Positions 30,142 through 42,316 of a stretch of 64,000 bases of DNA are shown in pieces (position 1 is the first letter of the stretch; each line of letters begins with the position of its first letter). The stretch lies in assembly GCF_030813355.1 (NCBI RefSeq), contig NZ_JAUSUD010000013.1, positions 62,001 through 126,000 on the forward strand, in the 5' to 3' direction. The notes under the pieces were generated by a model. That model had not been told where the DNA came from and did not search any database. It worked only from the letters and a program-made list of their open reading frames with translations. This DNA is from Metabacillus malikii (GTDB lineage: Bacteria > Bacillota > Bacilli > Bacillales > Bacillaceae). The position numbers and the translations under genes were made by a program.

Positions 30142-31104
30142 ATGCCAGAAGAATTAGTGACATTAAACCAACAATTAGAAAATCCAAATGAAGCAATTGC
30201 TTTATTTGGTAACCATGATGTTAACTTAAAGCGCATGGAGCAAGAATTAAATGTATCAATCGTTTCTCGAGGTGAGGGTGTATTTGTCTCCGGGAAAGCT
30301 GAAGATGTTAAGCTAGTGGAGGATATTCTTAAATCATTGCTCCTTGTTATTCGCAGAGGGATAACCATTAGTGAAAGAGATGTTATCTATGCTATCAGCA
30401 TGGCAAATGAACAAAAGCTTGAACAATTTGAACAACTGTACGTTCAAGAAATAGCAAAAACTGCTAAGGGTAAATCGATTCGAGTTAAAACATTAGGACA
30501 GAGGCATTATATAGCTGCGATTCAAAGCAAGGACTTAGTATTTGGGATAGGCCCCGCAGGTACAGGTAAAACGTATTTAGCCGTTGTCATGGCCGTCAAT
30601 GCATTAAAGAATGGCAGTGTAAAACGAATAATACTAACAAGGCCAGCTGTTGAGGCCGGTGAAAGTTTAGGGTTTTTACCTGGTGATTTAAAGGAGAAAG
30701 TTGACCCATACTTACGTCCACTTTATGATGCTTTACACGACGTATTAGGAATGGAGCATACACAAAGGTTAATTGAACGTGGGACAATTGAAATCGCCCC
30801 ATTAGCGTACATGCGCGGGAGAACATTAGATGATGCTTTCGTAATCTTAGATGAAGCGCAAAATACAACACCTGCCCAAATGAAAATGTTTTTAACGAGA
30901 TTAGGCTTCGGTTCTAAGATGGTCATAACTGGTGATAATACACAAGTAGATTTACCGAAAGGTGTAAAATCAGGTTTAGTTGTTGCTAAAGACACACTAG
31001 CCAAAGTGGAAGGTATCGCTTTTATTGTATTAGAACAATCCGATGTTGTGAGGCATCCGCTCGTTGCAAAAATTATTACAGCTTACGAAAACTTCAAAGA
31101 ATGA
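30142..31104 (+). CDS. phoH: PhoH-like ATPase
   Basis: 320 residues. An N-terminal KH-like segment (about 10-80) precedes the P-loop ATPase domain with GPAGTGKTYLAV (about 137) and the Walker B VILDEAQNTT (about 233). The family is linked to RNA metabolism and, through its constant pairing with ybeY, to rRNA processing. Despite the name it is not phosphate-regulated in most species. It almost touches yqfD, so it can be transcribed from the sporulation promoter as well. Confidence 0.94.
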   Translation: MPEELVTLNQQLENPNEAIALFGNHDVNLKRMEQELNVSIVSRGEGVFVSGKAEDVKLVEDILKSLLLVIRRGITISERDVIYAISMANEQKLEQFEQLYVQEIAKTAKGKSIRVKTLGQRHYIAAIQSKDLVFGIGPAGTGKTYLAVVMAVNALKNGSVKRIILTRPAVEAGESLGFLPGDLKEKVDPYLRPLYDALHDVLGMEHTQRLIERGTIEIAPLAYMRGRTLDDAFVILDEAQNTTPAQMKMFLTRLGFGSKMVITGDNTQVDLPKGVKSGLVVAKDTLAKVEGIAFIVLEQSDVVRHPLVAKIITAYENFKE

Positions 31105-31112
31105 ATATGCGG

Positions 31113-31145
31113 TGACCCGAATGCCCGAATTCGGGTCATTTTTTT
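31113..31145 (+). terminator. Terminator after phoH
   Basis: TGACCCGAA and TTCGGGTCA form a perfect 9-bp stem with a TGCCCGA loop region and seven T. Confidence 0.9.
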
Positions 31146-31477
31146 CTAATTTAGTTCGTAATCCTAAAAGTTTCTTTGTTGAGCCATCGAACGAATACAT
31201 ACTTGGGGTAGATAGATATTAGGAAAACATTTGCGCGTCTTACGATTCACGACTAACTAAATTTCTTTAAATAAAAGTTGCAGCAGGGAATTTTTTATAA
31301 AAGTTTTTTCTAAATATAGTTGAAGATTTAGGAATAAAAAGAAATAATGAAATAGTGGACCGTAAAAAATCAAGGTCGTAAATTTATGCTAATGAAAGCG
31401 TGCCGGGATGATTACCTTTGCGATAACAGTTATCATAAAATTTGTACCAGGTGTCTTTGAAAAGGTGGTGCTTTTCG
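31146..31477. other. Non-coding gap upstream of pgpH
   Basis: No gene, repeat or clear promoter is recognised between the phoH terminator and pgpH. The stretch is AT-rich. Short direct elements such as GGACCGTAAAAAATCAAGGTCGT near 31360 look fortuitous. Confidence 0.5.
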
Positions 31478-33652
31478 ATGAAAAGTGAAAATCAAAAGAT
31501 AAAAAATAAAAAACAAATACAAAAGAAGCAAAGTCCGTTATTAGAAAAGGTGAAAAACTACAAGTTCCTTCATATCATCTTATATGGTATTTTAGGTGTT
31601 ATCCTTTTTGTAGCGCTGTATAGTAATGTTAAACCAGAAACTCTTGACATTGAATTATTTTCTACATCACCAGAAACGATATATGCCCCAACCACTGTTG
31701 TTGATAATGAAGAAACGGCACGAAGGGAGAAGGAGGCATCCAATTCAGTAGAAGATCAATTCGTACTAAGAAAAGAAGTTTCTGAAAGCCGTGTAGCACT
31801 TATATCATCCATCTTCGATACGATAATTGACGTTAGAAATAAAGATGATTTAAACAATTCCGAGGAAAGTGACATGACAACGCCCGAGGAAAAGGTGGAA
31901 ATGCTTCGAGAGCAACTAACAGATTCGATAAATGAGAAAATCTCAAGTGAAACGTTTTTGCCACTTATGCAAGCAACAGACGAAGAGATGATGTTAGCCA
32001 AAGATACGGTAGTTACAGCTGTTAATAATACAATGAGTCAGGAAATATCAGTCGTCCAATTAAGTGAGGCGAAAAAGCAAGTTGAGGATGAAATAAGAAA
32101 TACATCCCTAAACTCAGATGTTCTGGCAGCTGCAGTCACATTAGCACGCTTTTCAATCACTCCAAACTACTCACTGGACCTAGAAGCGACAAATCAAAAG
32201 CGGCAACAGGCAATGGATGAAGTGAAAGAAGTCCAAATAAAGCAAGGACAGATGATTGTTGAAGAAGGCGAGTTAATTAGTAATGAAGTTTATAGAAAAC
32301 TGGGTTTAGTTGGTTTACTAGATGACCAACATTCGTATAAACCGTTTATAGGGCTAGGATTGTTTGTTTTCTTAATCGTAACAGGTGTTGTTTACTATTT
32401 TGAAAAGAAAGATAACCTCATTTCTTCTAAAAATAACTCGTTACTATTGTATTGTCTTATCTTTGCAATCTCAATTTTATTAATGAAAATTGTTAGCCTG
32501 TTCCAAAAAATCGATTATAACCACATTGGCTATATCGTTCCGGTTGCAATGGGGGCAATGCTTGTAAAATTACTTTTGAATGAGAGATTAGCAATCCTAA
32601 CAAGTATGATTTTTGCTATTTGTGGCAGTATTATCTTTAATGAAGGGATAACAGGAAGCTTTAATTTTTCAATTGGCGTATATTATTTATTTGGATGCCT
32701 AGCTGGTGTTCTATTTCTAGGTAATCATAATTTACGTTCGAAGATTCTACATGCAGGTCTATTCGTCGCTTTGATGAACGTATTTGTACTTTCGGCCATT
32801 TTACTTATTCGTAATGGCAGTTACTCTAATGTGGAAATTGGGTCTTATTTAATTATGGCAACAGCATCTGGATTAGTGGCATCTGTTTTAACAATCGGTT
32901 TTATGCCATTTTTTGAGACAGGCTTTGGTATTTTATCAACAATGAGACTAATTGAACTTTCTAATCCGAATCATCCATTACTTAGGAAAATATTAACCGA
33001 GACACCTGGGACATACCATCATAGTGTCATGGTAGCAAACTTAAGTGAATCAGCTTGTGAGGCAATTGGGGCAAATGGGTTGTTGGCGAGAGTAGGAGCA
33101 TATTATCATGACATTGGTAAAACTAAAAGGCCACAATACTTTATAGAAAACCAAATGAATATTGAAAACCCACATAATAAACTGTCTGCCCAACTAAGTA
33201 AAAATATTATCATTGCTCATGTAACTGATGGAGTAGACATGTTAAAAAAGCATAAAATGCCAAAGGAATTTATCGATATCGCGGAACAGCATCATGGTAC
33301 GTCATTATTAAAGTATTTCTATCACCAAGCTAAACAATCAAATGATAATATATATGAAGAGGAGTTTCGCTATCCTGGTCCAACACCACAAACAAAGGAA
33401 ATAGCAATTATCTCAATTGCTGACAGTGTTGAAGCAGCGGTTCGCTCTATGTCAAATCCAACACCAGAAAAAATTGAAAAGTTAGTACGATCAATTATTG
33501 CTGACCGACTACAAGATCATCAACTCGATGAATGTGACTTAACATTAAAAGAACTTGATATTATAGCCAAGTCATTTTGTGAGTCATTAAAGGGGATATT
33601 TCATTCAAGAATCGAATACCCGGAAATAAATAAAAAGCAGAAGGTGAAATAA
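31478..33652 (+). CDS. pgpH: Cyclic-di-AMP phosphodiesterase PgpH (7TMR-HD)
   Basis: 724 residues. An N-terminal membrane helix (about 33-50), a large extracellular 7TMR-HDED domain (about 60-275), seven membrane helices (about 285-480) and a cytoplasmic HD domain with [11 protein letters not shown] (about 514), [11 protein letters not shown] (about 541) and QHHGTS. It hydrolyses c-di-AMP, the potassium and osmotic second messenger. I start at ATG 31478 after AAAGGTGG; an upstream ATG at 31442 lacks a site. ybeY follows at 1 bp. Confidence 0.94.
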   Translation: MKSENQKIKNKKQIQKKQSPLLEKVKNYKFLHIILYGILGVILFVALYSNVKPETLDIELFSTSPETIYAPTTVVDNEETARREKEASNSVEDQFVLRKEVSESRVALISSIFDTIIDVRNKDDLNNSEESDMTTPEEKVEMLREQLTDSINEKISSETFLPLMQATDEEMMLAKDTVVTAVNNTMSQEISVVQLSEAKKQVEDEIRNTSLNSDVLAAAVTLARFSITPNYSLDLEATNQKRQQAMDEVKEVQIKQGQMIVEEGELISNEVYRKLGLVGLLDDQHSYKPFIGLGLFVFLIVTGVVYYFEKKDNLISSKNNSLLLYCLIFAISILLMKIVSLFQKIDYNHIGYIVPVAMGAMLVKLLLNERLAILTSMIFAICGSIIFNEGITGSFNFSIGVYYLFGCLAGVLFLGNHNLRSKILHAGLFVALMNVFVLSAILLIRNGSYSNVEIGSYLIMATASGLVASVLTIGFMPFFETGFGILSTMRLIELSNPNHPLLRKILTETPGTYHHSVMVANLSESACEAIGANGLLARVGAYYHDIGKTKRPQYFIENQMNIENPHNKLSAQLSKNIIIAHVTDGVDMLKKHKMPKEFIDIAEQHHGTSLLKYFYHQAKQSNDNIYEEEFRYPGPTPQTKEIAIISIADSVEAAVRSMSNPTPEKIEKLVRSIIADRLQDHQLDECDLTLKELDIIAKSFCESLKGIFHSRIEYPEINKKQKVK

Positions 33653-33653
33653 G

Positions 33654-34136
33654 ATGAGACTAGTCATCGATTCTATAGATGAAACTAATGAATTAGAAGC
33701 AGCGCAAATGAGGACGATAGAGGAACTGTTACAGCATGCTGCTGAAATAGAAGATATCGACCAAGATACAGAATTATCTGTCACATTCGTTACAAATGAG
33801 CGTATACAAGAAGTAAATAGGGAATATCGCGATAAAGACCAACCAACAGATGTCATATCATTTGCACTCGAGGAAATAGGTGAAGGAGAGATCGAGATTG
33901 TAGGAATAAATCAACCTCGAGTTCTAGGAGATATTATTATTTCTATTCCTCGTGCACGTGAACAAGCTAGTGAATATGGACATTCTTTTATGCGGGAACT
34001 AGGCTTTCTCGCTGTACATGGCTTTCTGCATTTGTTAGGTTATGACCATATGAATGATGAAGATGAAAAACAGATGTTTACAAAACAAAAGGATATTTTA
34101 GATAGTTATGGGCTTAAAAGACCAGCAGATATCTGA
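33654..34136 (+). CDS. ybeY: rRNA maturation endonuclease YbeY
   Basis: 160 residues. The zinc motif [11 protein letters not shown] (H122, H126, H132) is the family signature. YbeY is a single-strand endoribonuclease in 16S rRNA 3' end maturation and ribosome quality control. It is translationally coupled with pgpH (1-bp gap) and dgkA (overlap of 29 bp). Confidence 0.96.
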   Translation: MRLVIDSIDETNELEAAQMRTIEELLQHAAEIEDIDQDTELSVTFVTNERIQEVNREYRDKDQPTDVISFALEEIGEGEIEIVGINQPRVLGDIIISIPRAREQASEYGHSFMRELGFLAVHGFLHLLGYDHMNDEDEKQMFTKQKDILDSYGLKRPADI

Positions 34137-34482
34137 ATGGAAGCGTTTTTATAAGAGTTTTATGTTTGCGTGGTCAGGCATATATCAAACCTTTAAATCA
34201 GAGCGTAATTTTCAAATACATGTTATGATAGCTGCGATTATGGTTATTTTAGGATTTGTTGTCAGATTTTCGATTATTGAATGGGTTATCGTGTTGTTTC
34301 TAATTGGCGGAATGCTTGCATTGGAACTTATGAATACTGCATTGGAACATGTTGTAGATCTAGTTACCCAAGAAAGGAAACCACTTGCTAAGGCAGCAAA
34401 AGATGCAGCAGCAGGTGCTGTTTTGGTATATGCAATTCTCTCAGTTATAATAGGTATTACGCTCGTCTATAACAATTTATAG
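34108..34482 (+). CDS. dgkA: Diacylglycerol/undecaprenol kinase
   Basis: 124 residues with three membrane helices (about 38-55, 62-78, 103-122). The family catalytic segment [18 protein letters not shown] and an N-terminal amphipathic part ([25 protein letters not shown]) are present. In Gram-positives this enzyme phosphorylates undecaprenol for cell-wall lipid carrier supply. The start at 34108 lies within ybeY; no good independent ribosome binding site is visible, so it probably relies on coupling. Confidence 0.93.
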   Translation: MGLKDQQISEWKRFYKSFMFAWSGIYQTFKSERNFQIHVMIAAIMVILGFVVRFSIIEWVIVLFLIGGMLALELMNTALEHVVDLVTQERKPLAKAAKDAAAGAVLVYAILSVIIGITLVYNNL

Positions 34483-34583
34483 GTATTGGTACATTTGTAT
34501 ACTTAACTCTTACAATTAGATAACAAAGTTTGTGTTTACGTGAAATCTTTGAATGAATTAGGTACAATAAAAATAACAGTTAG

Positions 34584-35913
<1,330 letters not shown>

Positions 35914-36037
35914 TTTTATTCAGATACATTGTTAGCAAAATTTGTTTGACATGATTTGTATGGATTCAGGTCAAGATATGTGTAATGAAATTGGATTTAA
36001 TGATTGCTAGTCTTAATAACTGAAAGGTGGGGTTTTA

Positions 36038-36181
36038 ATGTTGGATTTTACCTGGAAAGTTTTTTCACAGACAGGTAGCATTGATACGTATCTTCTTTTT
36101 AAAGAGTTAGAAAAGGATACAGATGACGGACCCGATTCTGAAGAGGATGAACTAGCTGAAATGGATTTTCCAATTTCCTGA
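36038..36181 (+). CDS. yqzL: Small conserved protein YqzL
   Basis: 47 residues, opening MLDFTWKVFSQTGSIDTYLL and ending acidic (SEEDELAEMDFPIS). It matches YqzL, found between era and recO in Bacillus. AAAGGTGGGG at 36023-36032 is a good ribosome binding site. Its function is unknown. The recO start lies 31 bp after its stop, so both are likely on one mRNA. Confidence 0.88.
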   Translation: MLDFTWKVFSQTGSIDTYLLFKELEKDTDDGPDSEEDELAEMDFPIS

Positions 36182-36212
36182 TCTTGCCTAAACCTTTGGA
36201 AGGTGAGGGAAT

Positions 36213-36965
36213 TTGCTTCAAAAATGTGAAGGTATCGTGATTCGTTCGATGGATTACGGTGAATCAAACAAAATAATCACTATATATACGAGAGAACTTG
36301 GTAAAGTTGGTGTTATGGCACGAGGCGCAAAAAAGCCAAATAGTCGTCTTACGTCAATAACCCAACTTTTCACTTATGGAACCTTTATGTTTCAACGTTC
36401 AACAGGTTTAGGTAGTCTGCAGCAGGGGGAGACGATTTTATCCCATCGAGTGATTCGTGAAGATATTTTTCTAACAGCTTATGCTTCATACATATCAGAG
36501 CTACTTGATAAAAGTACAGAAAATAATGAGCAAAATCCTTTTATGTTTGAATTACTAAAGTTAACGTTAGATTATTTAGATGAAGACGTTGATCCGGACA
36601 TTTTAATTAATATTTTCGAAATGAAAATGTTACCAATTCTTGGATTAAGCCCTCAACTTGATTGTTGTACATTATGTGGAAAGAAAGATGGTACATTCCA
36701 TTTTTCTATAAGAGAAGGTGGGTTTATTTGTCAAAACTGTTTTGAAAAGGATCCATATCGTTTGCCGATAAGTCAAACCACAGTTAAGCTTATTAGATTA
36801 TTTTATTATTTTGATTTAAATCGTCTCGGTAATATATCTGTGAAATTAGAAACTAAGAAGGAATTAAAAGCAGTGATACAAGGATATTATGAAGAGTATG
36901 CCGGTTTGCACCTGAAATCAAAACGATTTCTTGACCAAGTAGAGTCTCTAAAAGATAAATTGTAA
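36213..36965 (+). CDS. recO: DNA repair protein RecO
   Basis: 250 residues. An N-terminal OB fold ([37 protein letters not shown] in the source frame, residues about 4-40) precedes a helical domain and a C4 zinc finger (CTLCGKK ... CQNC). RecO with RecR loads RecA on SSB-coated DNA. The start is TTG at 36213 after GGAAGGTGAGGG. The next 550 bp are the glyQS leader region. Confidence 0.95.
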   Translation: MLQKCEGIVIRSMDYGESNKIITIYTRELGKVGVMARGAKKPNSRLTSITQLFTYGTFMFQRSTGLGSLQQGETILSHRVIREDIFLTAYASYISELLDKSTENNEQNPFMFELLKLTLDYLDEDVDPDILINIFEMKMLPILGLSPQLDCCTLCGKKDGTFHFSIREGGFICQNCFEKDPYRLPISQTTVKLIRLFYYFDLNRLGNISVKLETKKELKAVIQGYYEEYAGLHLKSKRFLDQVESLKDKL

Positions 36966-37109
36966 TTCTATTGAAAAAATCTCAGTCATGCTTTTGTTTC
37001 ATTATCGTAAAGGTCTACTGGAGTAAGACACTGTACCTATCTAACCAAACCATAGACATGGGAGAATGTCATTAGTAGTACTACCTCGGGTAAAAGCATA
37101 CCATAAGGA

Positions 37110-37138
37110 TTGACATTTATAAAAATTTCGATTAAGAT
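37110..37138 (+). promoter_or_regulatory. glyQS promoter
   Basis: TTGACA at 37110-37115 and TAAGAT at 37133-37138 are spaced 17 bp, placed just ahead of the T-box leader. Confidence 0.75.
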
Positions 37139-37167
37139 GCTTATAGAATTTAAAGAATTAACATATT

Positions 37168-37368
37168 GCGTTGAGGGATAGAAGTACTTACGAGTTATCC
37201 AATAAAAGCGACCTTAGGACGGTGTAAGCTAAGGATTGGAGCGTAACGAAAGGCAATCCTGAGCTGACTTTATAAAGTGGCTCATCAAATTAGATGAGCA
37301 AATAGGGTGGAACCGCGGGTAACTCTCGTCCCTATGTCAACATAATTGGCATAGGACGAGAGTTTTTT
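37168..37368 (+). ncRNA. T-box riboswitch, glycine specific
   Basis: The conserved T-box sequence AGGGTGGAACCGCG is at 37304-37317. Stem I can be built: GGGAT pairs with ATCCT, TTACG with CGTAA, and TCCAAT with ATTGGA, leaving an internal loop with the specifier GGC at 37252-37254 (glycine codon). A terminator follows. Uncharged glycine tRNA would pair with the specifier and T-box, melt the terminator and allow glyQS transcription. Confidence 0.95.
37321..37368 (+). terminator. T-box regulated terminator of glyQS
   Basis: AACTCTCGTCC-TATG and CATAGGACGAGAGTT form a 15-bp stem with one bulged C and six T. The left arm can instead pair with the T-box to form the antiterminator. Confidence 0.93.
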
Positions 37369-37518
37369 GTATTTAATTCTCTTTGGAATCCTTTGCCTTT
37401 CATAAGTCGAACTGAAACTGAGTTATTGGATTAAGGAACAAAGTGTCAAAAATCGGTAGCAGTAATGAATAAGGAGTAATATAATCGAATGCTCTTAATA
37501 ATTTTGGAGGTGTAATAA

Positions 37519-38403
37519 GTGAATATTCAAGACATGATATTAACTTTACAAAAACATTGGTCTAATCAAGGTTGTATATTAATGCAGGCATATGATACAG
37601 AAAAAGGTGCTGGAACAATGAGCCCATATACATTTTTAAGAAGTATTGGCCCAGAGCCATGGAATGTTGCGTATGTTGAACCATCAAGAAGACCAGCAGA
37701 TGGCAGATATGGTGAAAATCCTAATCGACTTTATCAGCATCATCAATTTCAAGTGATAATGAAACCATCACCTGATAATATTCAAGAGTTATATTTAGAT
37801 TCATTGCGTGCCTTAGGGATTAATCCTTTAGAACATGATATTCGTTTTGTTGAAGATAATTGGGAGAACCCGTCATTAGGTTGTGCAGGTTTAGGATGGG
37901 AAGTTTGGTTAGATGGTATGGAAATTACTCAATTCACCTACTTCCAACAAGTTGGCGGTTTGGAGTGCAAGCCGGTTTCTGCGGAAATTACATATGGAAT
38001 CGAACGTTTAGCATCATATATTCAAGATAAAGAAAATGTATTTGACTTAGAGTGGACTGAAGGATTTACAGTTAGGGACATATTTTTAATGCCGGAATAT
38101 GAGCATTCTAAATACACATTCGAAACATCAGACACGGACATGTTATTTCAATTGTTTAATACATATGAAAAAGAGGCAAACCGACAAATGGATGAGGGTC
38201 TTGTACATCCAGCGTATGATTATGTATTGAAATGTTCACACACATTTAATCTACTTGATGCTAAAGGGGCAATATCTGTTACAGAACGGACAGGTTATAT
38301 TGGACGTGTTCGTCATCTGGCTAGGAAAGTTGCGAAGACCTTCTATGATGAAAGAGAAAAACTAGGCTTTCCGATGTTAAATAAGGAAGGAGGAGTTAAA
38401 TAA
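37519..38403 (+). CDS. glyQ: Glycine-tRNA ligase alpha subunit
   Basis: 294 residues of the bacterial alpha2-beta2 glycyl-tRNA synthetase. The class II catalytic segments include [21 protein letters not shown] and the terminal [20 protein letters not shown]. The start is GTG at 37519 after TTGGAGGTG. Its stop overlaps the glyS start (TAATG). Expression is set by the glycine T-box upstream. Confidence 0.97.
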   Translation: MNIQDMILTLQKHWSNQGCILMQAYDTEKGAGTMSPYTFLRSIGPEPWNVAYVEPSRRPADGRYGENPNRLYQHHQFQVIMKPSPDNIQELYLDSLRALGINPLEHDIRFVEDNWENPSLGCAGLGWEVWLDGMEITQFTYFQQVGGLECKPVSAEITYGIERLASYIQDKENVFDLEWTEGFTVRDIFLMPEYEHSKYTFETSDTDMLFQLFNTYEKEANRQMDEGLVHPAYDYVLKCSHTFNLLDAKGAISVTERTGYIGRVRHLARKVAKTFYDEREKLGFPMLNKEGGVK

Positions 38404-40466
38404 TGAATACAACACAAGATTTATTAATAGAGCTTGGCCTTGAGGAAGTACCTGCACATTATGTCACAGATGCAATGAACCAACTTACAAGGAAGCTAAC
38501 AGATTGGCTCAATGATAAAAAAATATCACACGGGCAAATTAAATCTTTTTCAACTCCGCGAAGACTAGCTGTTTTAGTGCAAGCGGTAGCTGAAAAACAA
38601 CCGGATATAATTGAGGAAGCAAAGGGTCCAACAAAAAAAATTGCCCTTGATGATGCAGGGAATTGGTCAAAAGCAGCACTTGGTTTTACTAGAGGTCAAA
38701 ATGTTTCTGTAGATGATATTTATTTTAAAGAAATCAATGGCGTTGAGTATGTTCATGTACAAAAATCAATCGTTGGAAAAGAAACATTTAGCTTATTACC
38801 AGAGATACGTGAACTATTAACTGGTTTAACTTTTCCTAAAAACATGCGTTGGGGAAATCATGATATGCGCTATATTCGACCAATTAAATGGGTCGTTGCT
38901 TTATTCGGAAAAGATACCATACCTTTTGAAATTGCAGGGGTTTCGACGGGTTCTGTAAGCTTGGGTCACCGTTTCTTAGGTAAGCAAGTAGATATTTCTG
39001 CGCCATCTCTATATGAGGCTACATTGTTAGAGCAGTATGTGCTCGTAGACCCGATTAAAAGAAAAGAAGCAATAACAAGTCAACTAGCTGAACTAGAGAA
39101 AAAAAATAACTGGATAATACCGATTGATGAAGATTTGTTAGAAGAGGTTAACAATTTAGTGGAATTTCCAACAGTAGTTCATGGAAACTTTGAGGAAGAT
39201 TATTTAGCTTTACCAGATGAAGTGTTAGTGACGTCAATGAAGGAACATCAACGTTATTTTCCGGTTAGAGACAACGAAGGAAAGCTTCAACCACACTTCG
39301 TGACAGTTCGAAATGGTAATCAGCAGCATCTTGAAAATGTTGCTAGAGGAAATGAGAAAGTACTTCGTGCTAGACTTTCAGATGCAAACTTCTTTTATAA
39401 GGAAGATCAAAAGTTAAAAATTAACGATGCCGTAGCTAAATTAGACAAAATTGTTTTTCATGAGGAGCTAGGATCGCTTGGTGAAAAGGTGAAACGTATA
39501 GTAAAGTTGTCTAACTTATTAGCTGAGAAGGTGGGGCTAAGTGAAAATGAAAAACTAGATGTTGAACGCTCAGCATCAATTTGTAAGTTTGACCTTGTTA
39601 CTCATATGGTTTATGAATTTCCTGAATTGCAAGGTAAAATCGGTGAGAAATATGCACGCTTAAGTGGTGAAAATGAAGCAGTAGCATTAGCTATAAATGA
39701 ACATTATATGCCACGCCATGCAGACGACCAAATTCCAAATTCAAATGTTGGAGCAATTGTTTCGCTTGCGGATAAACTAGATACAATTGTAGGGTTCTTT
39801 TCAATTGGTAAAATTCCGTCAGGCTCTCAGGACCCTTATGCGTTAAGAAGACAAGCAAGTGGAATTGTCCAAGTGTTATTGTTGAAAAATTGGAAGCTTA
39901 GCTTGCCAAGTTTATTTGAATTAAGTCTTAGTTTATATGAAACAAAAGATGAACAGGTCAAACAATCTCTACTTTCCTTCTTTAAATTACGCCTGAAACA
40001 TGTATTAACAGAAGAAAAAATAAGATTTGACCTTGCTGATGCAGTTTTAGAGTCTTCATATGTTGAAGTATCATCATTAATCAAGCGTGCTAAAGTCCTT
40101 GAGCAGGCATCAACTGAAGATGACTTTAAAGGTGTAATTGAAGCACTAGCTCGGGTTATGAATATTGCTAGTAAAGGTGAGGAGCAGGAAATAGATATTC
40201 AGTTGTTTGAAAATGAGTATGAGCATGCTCTTTATAATGCTTTTCAAAGTTCACAAACTGGTGTGGAAACATCCCTTTTCAATGGAAATGAGGATGAAGC
40301 ATACAAAATATTATCCAGCTTAAAAGATGTAATTAATGAGTATTTCGACAATACGATGGTCATGGCAGAAGATGTGAAGATAAAAACCAACAGACTAGCA
40401 TTAATGGTTAAATTATCACAGTTAATTCAAACATATGCTAAGGTGAATAGCATCTTAGTAAAATAA
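38403..40466 (+). CDS. glyS: Glycine-tRNA ligase beta subunit
   Basis: 687 residues, opening LLIELGLEEVPAHYVTDAMNQL, with an HD-like central region (YEFPELQGKIGEKYARLSGE) and a C-terminal anticodon-binding domain. The beta subunit recognises tRNA-Gly and contributes to aminoacylation. AAGGAGGAG is the ribosome binding site inside the end of glyQ. Confidence 0.97.
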   Translation: MNTTQDLLIELGLEEVPAHYVTDAMNQLTRKLTDWLNDKKISHGQIKSFSTPRRLAVLVQAVAEKQPDIIEEAKGPTKKIALDDAGNWSKAALGFTRGQNVSVDDIYFKEINGVEYVHVQKSIVGKETFSLLPEIRELLTGLTFPKNMRWGNHDMRYIRPIKWVVALFGKDTIPFEIAGVSTGSVSLGHRFLGKQVDISAPSLYEATLLEQYVLVDPIKRKEAITSQLAELEKKNNWIIPIDEDLLEEVNNLVEFPTVVHGNFEEDYLALPDEVLVTSMKEHQRYFPVRDNEGKLQPHFVTVRNGNQQHLENVARGNEKVLRARLSDANFFYKEDQKLKINDAVAKLDKIVFHEELGSLGEKVKRIVKLSNLLAEKVGLSENEKLDVERSASICKFDLVTHMVYEFPELQGKIGEKYARLSGENEAVALAINEHYMPRHADDQIPNSNVGAIVSLADKLDTIVGFFSIGKIPSGSQDPYALRRQASGIVQVLLLKNWKLSLPSLFELSLSLYETKDEQVKQSLLSFFKLRLKHVLTEEKIRFDLADAVLESSYVEVSSLIKRAKVLEQASTEDDFKGVIEALARVMNIASKGEEQEIDIQLFENEYEHALYNAFQSSQTGVETSLFNGNEDEAYKILSSLKDVINEYFDNTMVMAEDVKIKTNRLALMVKLSQLIQTYAKVNSILVK

Positions 40467-40488
40467 AGATATATCCCTATGTTTATTC

Positions 40489-40512
40489 AGGGCTGCTTAT
40501 GGCAGCTCTTTT
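40489..40512 (+). terminator. Terminator after glyQS
   Basis: GGGCTGC and GCAGCTC pair around TTATG and are followed by TTTT. The remaining 180 bp before the next gene hold no ccpN homologue, although that gene occupies this spot in B. subtilis. Confidence 0.75.
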
Positions 40513-40693
40513 CCATTAATGAAGTGGGTGAAAAACGAACATATCTTTATTAGTAATATCCATTTGTACAAAAAGTGGAGTGTTGAATTCTTAAACATTA
40601 ATAATATTGAACAAGAGTATGCAATGAAGATATCTAATAGCAACGGACCAATGTAAGTAGTGCCTTTTTTATTGAAAAGAGAGGGGTTTTAGG

Positions 40694-41509
40694 ATGAATT
40701 ATCGCATGATTTATATAGTATCAGATTCAGTCGGAGAAACTGCAGAATTAGTAGTTAAAGCGGCGGCGAGTCAATTTAATGGTATATCATCAAATACTAA
40801 ACTTAAACGAATTCCCTATGTAGAAGACAAAGGAACTATCTTAGAAGTTTTATCACTGGCTAAGGAAGATCAGGCGATTGTTTGTTTTACTCTTGTTGTT
40901 CCTGAATTAAGACAATTTTTGATTGAAGAGGCTATAAAACAAAATATTGTTTATTACGATATTATCGGACCATTAGTAGATATTATGGAAAAAACATATG
41001 GCAAAACGGCTAAGTATGAACCAGGCCGTGTTCGTAAATTAGATGAGGAATACTTTAAAAAGGTCGAGGCAATTGAATTTGCTGTTAAGTATGATGACGG
41101 CAGGGATCCTAGAGGGATATTAAAAGCGGATATTGTATTAATAGGAGTATCGCGAACATCTAAAACACCCCTATCACAATATTTAGCACATAAGCGATTT
41201 AAAGTCGCTAACGTTCCTATAGTTCCAGAAGTAGAGCCTCCTGAAGAATTATATAAGGTGGCTGCACAAAAATGTATAGGATTACGAATTAGTCCTGATA
41301 AGCTAAATAATATTAGAAGAGAGCGACTTAAATCACTAGGCTTAAATGATGAAGCTTTTTATGCAAATATAAATAGAATTAAAGAAGAGCTTGAATACTT
41401 TGACAAAATTGTTGATAGGCTTGGTTGTAAAGTTGTCGATGTCTCAAATAAAGCTGTTGAAGAAACAGCAAATATCATTGCAAACTTTATGAACAATCAG
41501 AATAGATGA
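40694..41509 (+). CDS. yqfL: Pyruvate phosphate dikinase regulatory protein (PPDK kinase/pyrophosphorylase, DUF299)
   Basis: 271 residues. The nucleotide-binding loop [17 protein letters not shown] (about 152-168) is the family signature, with the opening [20 protein letters not shown]. The family phosphorylates and reactivates pyruvate phosphate dikinase or PEP synthase; in B. subtilis YqfL modulates the regulator CcpN. Here no ccpN lies beside it, so the PPDK role seems more likely. GAGAGGGG is the ribosome binding site. Confidence 0.93.
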   Translation: MNYRMIYIVSDSVGETAELVVKAAASQFNGISSNTKLKRIPYVEDKGTILEVLSLAKEDQAIVCFTLVVPELRQFLIEEAIKQNIVYYDIIGPLVDIMEKTYGKTAKYEPGRVRKLDEEYFKKVEAIEFAVKYDDGRDPRGILKADIVLIGVSRTSKTPLSQYLAHKRFKVANVPIVPEVEPPEELYKVAAQKCIGLRISPDKLNNIRRERLKSLGLNDEAFYANINRIKEELEYFDKIVDRLGCKVVDVSNKAVEETANIIANFMNNQNR

Positions 41510-41678
41510 TAACGAAAAAGGTTGTATTTGTCCGAACCAACCTTGTACAAATACAATTTAAGTTTTAGATTTGACGAAAATGTTAAAAATAGATAAAAAA
41601 TATATAGATATTTGTAGAATTTTATATTATAATAAAAAATTGTGATAAAAATAAAATTTTTAGGTTTAGAACTTGACT

Positions 41679-41706
41679 TTGAGGAATAAACTATTAATTG
41701 TATACT
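41679..41706 (+). promoter_or_regulatory. Candidate promoter of the dnaG-sigA region with flanking inverted repeat
   Basis: TTGAGG at 41679-41684 and TATACT at 41701-41706 are spaced 16 bp. The arms ACTTGAC (41671-41677) and GTCAAGT (41707-41713) flank it exactly. The 322-bp gap it occupies otherwise holds only a possible hairpin after yqfL (TTGTATTTGT / ACAAATACAA, near 41523-41557). Confidence 0.6.
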
Positions 41707-41831
41707 GTCAAGTGTAAAACGCGAAAAAAATTCGACAAAAGATATGAGCTCAGAATGATTTTTTGTTTCTACGAACTATAAGAAGGAATTTGTCGGAGTG
41801 ATGTAGAATAGAGAAATATGGCGAAAAAACA

Positions 41832-42278
41832 ATGAAAGTTTTTGTTGATGCTGATGCTTGCCCGGTTAAGCAGGAAGTGATGAATATAGCTAATGAGTTT
41901 GATATTGAAGTTATATTTGTAGCATCATATAACCATGCTTCTGATTAAACTTACGGAGGTAAATGGATTTTTGTCGATACCGGTAAAGAAGCAGCTGATT
42001 TATATATTGTAAACCATGCAAAAGAAAATGATTTAGTCATTTCTCAGGATATTGGATTAGCTGGTTTATTATTAAAGAAAGGTGTCGTTTTTATTACACC
42101 GCGTGGTAAGCAATATACAGAACTTAATATCGCTAATGCCCTTCAGTTTAGATATTTATCTGCAAAGGAAAGGCGAAGCGGCCATTTTTCAAAAGGTCCC
42201 AAAAAGCTAAGTGAAGATGATATATTAAATTTTATCACAACAATGAAAAAAATTTTGTCGAAAGATGCAGGAGATTAA
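41832..42278 (+). pseudogene. DUF188 / YaiI-YqxD family gene with one in-frame TAA
   Basis: Codons 1-38 read [16 protein letters not shown] and onward to NHASD; codon 39 (41946-41948) is TAA; then the same frame goes on TYGGKWIFVDTGKEAADLYI, FRYLSAKERRSGHFSKGPKK, to a TAA at 42276. The whole reading frame of 149 codons is otherwise intact, with conserved DADACP and DIGLA motifs of this PIN-like family. No frameshift is seen. A change from CAA, AAA or GAA would explain it. A sequencing error is possible. The ribosome binding site is poor. It sits at the family's usual place before dnaG. Confidence 0.9.
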
Positions 42279-42316
42279 AAATGAATCTCGAATATCTTTA
42301 ACACGGGGTTGTTAAA

